Assembly (NCBI GenBank): GCA_032622095.1
Contig: CP136064.1
Location: 248,281,827-248,345,826 of the forward strand
Reading direction: 5' to 3'
Source: Siphonodentalium dalli
Lineage: Eukaryota > Mollusca > Scaphopoda > Gadilida > Siphonodentaliidae
DNA: 64,000 bases
Part shown: positions 26,601-35,600 of the stretch, in pieces
Numbering within the stretch: the first letter of the stretch is position 1
Layout of the letters: each line of letters begins with the position of its first letter
Position numbers and translations under genes: made by a program
Notes under the pieces: generated by a model
The model's input: only the letters and a program-made list of their open reading frames with translations
What the model was told of the DNA's origin: nothing
The model's database searches: none

Positions 26601-29600
26601 TTCCAATGATATCCATATTTGTATGGTTCTATTGAGACAGACCGAAGATATTTTAGGCTGTTGAAGGTTTATTTGGCCGGTTTGTTGGGTAAAGGGTTAA
26701 AGCCACATGGTAGTTTGTGCTCCAGAATACGCCTTATAATATTTGCTTTTGATTTTTTCCCTGTATCAAAATAGGTCAATAAATACCTGAACTACTTCTC
26801 TAAGAGCATTATATATCCCAGAAAATGCATTGAGGTAATAAAAAATACAACTTCGAACATGATGATCGGGTCCTGATCAAATAGTGCACCATTTGTATTC
26901 ATTGCAATTCTGGAATAGGAAACGGAATAACATGCGACTCCCAGAAAAGGTACAGTAATGCCCTAAGTAATCGACTCCTTAACCACAGCAGAATTATGGG
27001 TAACTTTTCAGGATTTAGTCGGAAATATGGCTTGTTGCCATTCATCGGAAAGCTCTCAGTGAAATATGGCTTGTTGCCATTCATCGGAAAGCTCTCAGTG
27101 AGAGCTTTCCGATGAATGGCAACAAGCCATATTTCCGACTAAATCCTGAAAAGTTACCCATAATTCTGCTGTTAAGGAGTCGATTACTTAGGGCATTACT
27201 GTATATCTTGGTGGGGAATCACGTTGGTGAGTACCACGCACTCAAAATGTGTAAACGCACAAAAACATAATATATGAGGAATTGACACAAAACATCGCAT
27301 GTTGACTATTATGAGCATATGCTAATTTATTTTTAAAACAAGTTGATATCTTATTTGTTCGGAAATACTCACTAGTTTGCTATAACATTCTGACTAAAGT
27401 TTCCAGTCGGGGGTTCGTGGAATACACAAGACCATACATCTAGGAGAATCCTTCGACTGACAACTTTGGTCAGAATGTTAGCGCAAACAACTGTGAGTTT
27501 GGACACAAATTAGGTTTCACCTTGTTTAAAAAATAGTATAGCATATGCTCGTAGCTGCCAAAATACCATGTAATATATATTTATCCTAGTTTATTACCTT
27601 TTTCCTCGTTTCTGGTCTCGTTTGCGATCGCCTCGGCCATTTTAAATGCGTGGTACTCATCAACTCTAAACCAATTGATTCCCCACCGTGTATATCCATT
27701 ATCTTAACATGAAACAATTTAAAAACTTCACGCACTGCTTTCTCTTTGTTATAATCATCAAAATTATGTCGTACCATAAACGGATCACAGCGAAGACAGT
27801 AGATGGTCTACATGTGCAATTTTTATGCGATTGCTGATTGACAAATTCCAACTGACAGACAAAACTATTTCGAAAAATATAAGAAACGTATTTTCTGCGC
27901 TATATCAACGAATTGTTTGGAAATCTACACATGTATGTTTTGAGATACCTCTTAACAATTATCGATATATTATTTTGGTGTTTGAATGCGCCATGTCCAT
28001 TTGATCTTTGCTCTCAGAATGCATGCACCTGTTCCCGATTGATTGTTGTTTCAGTTTTTCAAGAAAAGCATGCATGCCACCCCACTTTACAATTTTTGCT
28101 CAGTAAGTCAAATTTATAGGCCTGCTTCTTAACATGTGAGATGTTGAATTTCATTGATTTCTCATAGACTACCATTAACACTGACCCAATTTCCCCCATG
28201 AATACCACACATGTATTCATATCAATCACACAAAATTCTTAGCACTTTGCAAGCTAGAGTGACAGCTAGATGGGGGACCAGCTCGCAAAATTAGGAAAAA
28301 TGTTCCATGGCAAATTTAATGCAATGGCATGTGAGATTCAAATGTTGCCACAGAGTTTCCCATGGGATTGCTTATTGCCATGACCAATTTCGATGACTGG
28401 GGGACATTCAGTTTCTCCATTGTTAATTAGAAGACACTGCAGTACATTGCAAAAGTTCAATTTAACTCAATTCAGTGCTGTTAAGACTTTGATTCAAAAG
28501 CTGTGGTCAAGGTTAAAGGGGTACTGTACACTAAATCTGGCCATATATGGGACCATCTCCTTTTATAAGAATTTGAAAGAATTTGAGCCATGGATTGGTG
28601 CAAAGTACACGCATTTGCTCTATGAATGATGGATGCACACAACATGGTAATTATAATGAAAATGAATTGGAGTCATTAATTCATTTTCATGTGAAATGTG
28701 GACACTTTTTTTATTTCTGACCAATAACTTTGTTTTCAGTTAATAAGAATTAAATAATGTAGGTTTGTTCCCACTTGGATTCATGCTTCCTGAGGGGTAC
28801 TTAACCCTTCCATGACTGAAGCTTCCTGACATTTTGCGAAAACCCTGTGCCAATGCATTCTTTTATATATGTGATTCTCCCATAGGGAGCCTGCATATAT
28901 AAGAGAATGCATTGGCATAACAAAATTTACCTTGTAAGCCATTGCATTCTCTTATATATGCGAGGCTGCACTGGCACAGTATCTTTAATGCTGAGCCAAG
29001 CCTGAGTTTAGTGTGCCTGTCATTTGCAGAATGAGGTCCCCAGAGGGTGAATTTAGTGACGCTATCCCGCAGTGGCTAGCATCATTAAATTCACCCTCTG
29101 GGGGACCTCATTCTGCTTAGGCCTCATCTTCTCTGGAAAGATTCTTTATTATCAAATTTCTATAGAAACTTCTTCACAATGATTCTATTTCTTTTTTAGT
29201 TTAGTTTCTCTATATCCCCAAATTGGCAGACGACACATTGCATAATCAAGTTCCCAATGGGTGTTCATCACAATATTCACCATTTGGGAACTTCAATCTG
29301 AGTCCATGTCTCCCATAGCAGATGAGGCCTAAGCAGAATGAGGTCCCCAGAGGGTGAATTTAGTGATGCTAGCCCGCTATGCTACGCTATGGAGCAACTT
29401 CTTTCTTGAAATTTGGTCCTGGCTATACAAATTTGCAACTCACAGAAATATGTTAATTTTTCTGCTGCTATTACTTTACAGGTGACAGATTTTGGTTTGT
29501 CAAAGTTTATTGATGCTGGGTCCATCATGAAGACATTCTGTGGAACACCTACGTACTTAGCTCCAGAGGTTATACTCACCGCGGGAACGGGTGCATACAC

Positions 29601-32600
29601 AAAGGCAATCGACTGCTGGAGTCTCGGTGTTATTCTCTATATATGGTATGATTCTGTTGGCTAATTTTATACTCTATGATTCTATTGGCTAATTTTATGC
29701 CCACCATGGGAACGGGTGCACAAAGGCAATCTGCTGGAGACTCAATCATTCTCTATATATGGTATGATTCTGTTGGCTAATTAGTTATGGAGCTGAGAAG
29801 AGAGTATCCCATTCACTCCTGAGTAAGTTTCCTTTGTACACAGTAACATATTACAATCTCCACTTTTTTGTCCCCCGAAAAATTCATTTTCGGGGGACTA
29901 TTGTAATCAGCTCCGTGCGTCCCTCCGTCCGTCTGTCTGAGTCTCTGTCCACAGTTATAACTCCAGTAATGATAATCCGATTTGATAGAAACTTGGTATG
30001 TAGGTTCTCAACCAAGAACACAGGTGCTCTGCAATTCTGGGTTTGATCCGATGTTCTTTTATGGAGTTATTTCCCTTTTTTCAACTTTATTTTTACTTAG
30101 AAAATTTCTCACTTTTTCGGTTTCCTGATGATATCTCAAGTTTGGATCCTTTAATTGCAAATACCGTTTTTATGTGGATCAGTCATATCAAGATACAGGT
30201 TAAGATCGAATTTGAGTTTGACCCGATGATTTTTCCTAGAGTTATGGACTTTTTTTTACTTGGAAAATTCAATTTTGCTGCTTTTTTCTTTAGTTTCCGG
30301 ATGATAACTCAAGTTTGGATTGTTTAATTGGAAATTCTGTTTTTTTTTGTGGGTCATTCATATCAAAATACAGGTCAAGTCGAATTTGAGTTTGATCCAA
30401 TGATTTTTCCCAGAGCCTTTCGACTTTCGATTTTCTGTATGAGGGTACCTTCATGGTGTAATCAACTCCTCCTACAGTTTTGATCGTAGATATTTGAAAC
30501 TTCAGAGTATTGTTACCCACATATTGGAGATGTGCAACATGTATATAGATGACGGAAACATTATTTTTTTACAGAATTATTAACCCTTTCGACTTAGAAC
30601 ATTTCAACATTTGTTTTAATTTCTTTAACAAAGCGGCATCGACTTTCCACGTTGTCGGGGGACACTGTGGTCAGCCGACCTTTTATTATCTACTAGAAGC
30701 GAATCATGGAAAATGAATACCAAATAAACACATAAAGTAACTTAAAATAACATATCATAACTTTACATAACATAACATAACTTTAAATCAATAAGCTAAT
30801 CATTTCTATGCTCATTTCTCCAAGAACATCGCTTTTCCAAAGTTTTTCACTTATCTGACAAGTTTAGATCGAGAACTTCTAACTTCAATGTTCCCATGAT
30901 GCATCTGATCAGCAGGCATTCTCGCATATTGATCAAGATGGATCACATTTATCCTTATTAGAAAAAGTCTCACAATTGAGTCAGTTGGGTGACTGTAGGC
31001 AGTTAACAGTGACTGGCATTTGAAGTTAGAAATTCACCACCTAGACATGTCTATTCTGTTAGCAAAGCTCACCTGTTATTACTTTAGTCCCATAAACAGC
31101 ACACAACCACCATTGACCACCATTGACATCTCACTCACTTTCCCTCTAAATTGTCTCCTGATCACTTCCTGTTTCAGCAGACACTCACTTCCTGTCTATA
31201 TTTAGTAACTGTTATATACACTGTCATTTACACTGTAGTTCATATTAACATATTCTATCATGCCAAACTTGTAGTTGGAGCTATAATTCCAGCTTTTATA
31301 TTGCACCTGATATAGAGAAATTATTGGAATAACGTAGACCATGATGTTATATTTAATTGTATGGACTGACAGATTACATTCTAATCCACAGTTTGGTTGG
31401 ATATCCACCATTTTCTGATGAGAGGAAAGACATGGACCTAACTAAGCAGATCACTGGTGGACATTACACATTCCCAAAACAGTATTGGAGTAGCATTTCT
31501 GAGGATGGTAAGTTCTGTAATGCAGACAGTACCATTGCAAACAAACTTATTATCCTGTACCGGAAGCTATGGTTGTTGGGCATGGTGCTATCTGAGTTGA
31601 AGTTAATCTGTTAAATGAATTTTATGAGAATAGCAAAATTATAATCTCGATATAATTAGACCTATAAGATTAAATCCTGCAAAATGTCCTGTTCGGATTC
31701 CCAAAATTTTTATGAATGTCAATGTCATGTTTATAACATGCACCGGCAAATATTATTATTGAAGTCGCACCATGGAAATATGGTGATTTTCGTAACATTG
31801 TATCAAAAATAGGAGACATTAGATGGATACCACAAATAAAATATCTTAGAAAAGTCAACATAATCCTCTTTATTTCATAAACTTATAATGTTATTGCTAT
31901 GTGTTTGTGATAAACTATATTATAATAAACCAAATCGGTATGTGACTCAAAACATCTGTCGGCAATACTGCATTAACAATTTTTAGTAAGCCCCAAATAG
32001 TAATTGTGATGTCATACAGGTGCTGTCTATATTTTGGCCAGGAAAATCTCTTTATGGCTTGCATGTTAGATCTGGTATTGATACCAAATATCACCTAAAG
32101 CATATCCAAGTTGCTAACCAGTAAAATCATCTGTATTTTCCTGGAAATATTGTAATATTCCTGAAAATTATGCTCTGCCTGCTAAAGCAGGCTGCCGTGA
32201 TGAACGTAAATTACGTCATGCACCCTAAAGTGGGCAGCAGTGATGAATGTAAATTACATCATGCACCCTAAAGTGGGCAGCAGTGATGAATGTAAATTAC
32301 GTCATGCACCCTAAAGTGGGCAGCAGTGATGAATGTAAATTACGTCATGCACCCTAAAGTGGGCAGCAGTGATGAACGTAAATTACATTATGCACCCTAA
32401 AGCGGGCAGCAGTGATGAATGTAAATTACGTCATGCACCCTAAAGTGGGCAGCCATGATGAAAGAGTTGAGAGGCCTGTTTGGCTTGTAAATCTTCAGAC
32501 ACAGATTTCCTTGAAATCACATTGGCATCGTCAGATTTGTGTTGTCAATAAATTTGAACATCATTTCATTCTCACACAGAATATCTTTCTTGTTAGTTAT

Positions 32601-35600
32601 CTATACATGATATCTTCTCTTGCAGCTGTTGATCTTTGTAAGAAGTTGATGGCTGTTGAACCAAAATCAAGAGTTCCTCTGTCAGAAGCCGTCAACCATC
32701 CATGGTTCAAGGTATCATTGTTTTCATTTGTTAAAATGAAACATCCTTATATTTTAATATACAATATATTGATACTGCTTGTGTAATATATATAGAATAT
32801 GTAGCTAGTGTCGTAGCTTAAACTGTTTATGTCCATGATGGAGATTTGTGCATCTATTAGGCGAGGCTCTGCCAAGTCCAATATATGCCAAATCCCACGA
32901 GCGGACATAAACAAGCGACAACATTAGCTACATATTTTATTTATCCATCGCACAAAACTTGCTTTTTGTGAGTTTTACATTCATTATTTTGATGATGCCC
33001 TTACATTTATTAGGTCAAGCAAACTTATTAGCATTCATGATGTGGGAAAACCGGAGTGCAGCTTAAGATTGAAATGATTCATTGGGTTTGTTTTATAGTT
33101 ATTCTAAGCTGGCCTTGTTGTAATGGCTTATAGATGTTTAGAGTGAAAACACATATCCTTTTACAAATTTTGTGTCAATTGGGGTGGATTATGGACGATA
33201 AAAACATCCCAAAATCACAATGACTGCATTTGTGTCGGTTGACGTCCCTAGTTACCTGCGCAATTAACATATGCAATTACGTCATGAAAGTAGTACTAAC
33301 CTAATAAAGCTACGTTGACCTAATAAAGCCACATTGACGTAATAAACGTAATGTTTATTAGGCAGGCTTTATGTAGGCAATATAGTTAGTGAGCGGTGGA
33401 TATATATTGATTTCAATTCCTAATCATTGTAAAATGACCATTTTATTATTAGTGATATTATTGACATATGAAGCTTTCATTATATTTGAAGATCAGGGAT
33501 TTAAAAAAAATTCTATCACATGTGGCCATAATCTGTCAACAAATGCAATTCTCATGGTTTCTGTTCTCAGTCACCGGAAATATCATGTTGATAACTTTCA
33601 TTAGAGATTAGTATTAAATTCATCTTAAATGCATGTGGAGTACTATAAGCTTATTTTAGGGCAAATTTTTTTTGCAGAATTCATTCCATTTCAAAATCAT
33701 TACTTGAAAAATGAAAGGGCCCACAAGGCCCAGGATAACACAGTAAAGGCTCATACTACCTCCTTATTTCCTTATTTCCACTGTGATTGGGATGTAAAGG
33801 CTCATTTTCAACAAAAGGTATATAGTCGTTTGATAAACGGCCTATGGACATTTCTTGAATTTACTATCTGAACATTTCCTAAGGGAACCATTGGATCTCT
33901 TAATTGTTCATCAGCAAATATTGATCCGTCCACCTTTATAGTGAACCATGATGTTCAAGCATAATTGACAAATTATTGTGATTCGTCTTACTTCAGTATG
34001 TACGTCACCCCATTAAAAACATATTATTTGGCAAATCTTGCTTTAGCTAAAACCTGTATCATAAAAATCACGCCTGCAAATAATGTGTCTGTTATTTGCA
34101 GAATGAGGTCCCCAGAGGGTGAATATAGTGATGCTATCCCACACTGAAGGCTAGCATCACCAAATTCTCCCTCTGGGAACCTCATTCTGTTAGGGCTCAA
34201 CTGCTATTGGAGACCTAGGATCATATTGAAGTACGCCAGTTGAAGTTGGTACATGTAATGTTCACCCATTAGTCACCTCAATTATGCATTTTATCTTCTG
34301 CAAATTTATGGGATATAGAAACTTCCCAGAAGGGAAAAAGTAACTAAAAACAATGTTAATTGGAGACCAGTGTTCGCGCTGGACCGAAATTTTATTTAGC
34401 CAAAAGTTTAGCCAAATGAAAATTTTATTAGCCAAATGAAAAAAACTTTAGCCAAATTTGTTTTGGCAAAATTAAAAAAAATATGGCCAAATTAAATCAT
34501 CGTTTTATTGTCGGTTCACAATTAATGACTAAAACGTCAAATCTAACAGGCACAGGTAAAATACACAATAATTTAACTAATTTTGATGAACTAGAAATAT
34601 TTTTATATATGTCATTTATTAAAAATTTATTAATCTTTATGTGAAAGAGTGATTTGGGGGGGGGGGGGGGGGGGGTGGTAACCCGGGATTGGGTATACGG
34701 ACATTTCCCAACCGGACATTTCCCCACTTTCTTCTTTTAAATCATTAAATATTAATTATCCTTGCGAAAATATCTAAGTGACATCTCTGGAAACTAATAA
34801 CTTAATATTGTTACGCCATTATCAAATTACAATCTGTCATAAACGCATGCATATTATTTTGAATGTATCGGTATTGACGAAAAATAGCGACAAAATATCT
34901 GTCGTGATTCACATTTGGCTGATTAAGCTATTGTCTTACACTTGGTGCTCATAAACCTTGGCCGTCATAAATACAATGTCATCATAAACATGCATTGTGC
35001 AGGAGCCCCGTGAGCAGGGTTCGCGCTGCCACGTGCCAAATTTGCCAATGGCAAAAATAATTCACATTTGGCAAAACATATTTTCATTTGGCAAAAGTTT
35101 TGGCAAGTAACTTTTTAATTCCTCAAGCAATTTGAAAAATATTGGTAAATCACTACCAGTAATTTCAGGAAACGCTTTCACCGTCATTATATTAGTGGTG
35201 TTTTATAAGGTTTAGGGAAAGTCAACACCTCTATTAAGATGCAATTAATCACATAACATTAGTACTGATGTTTGGAGGGATTACTAATCCTTGTGCGATG
35301 TACCCTTCTGATGGAGAAACCCTTCTACAATTGTGATTGGCTTATTGGTGTATGATAAACCACAATAGAGATGCGAGTATAATTAATTATCAACTAACTA
35401 CTTTTCTATCGATATAAAAAGTCGTTCAAACCGAGAGTGTCAAAACTTAAGGTTGCAGAAAATGATACTTGGCAATTGCTAAAATAATTTGGCAAAAAAT
35501 ATTTTCATTTGGCAAATAATTTGGCAAATGTAAATTTCGGTCCAGCGCGGACCCTGCCCGTGAGTGACCATACAGACAATGGGGGATTAGCGGATTAAAT

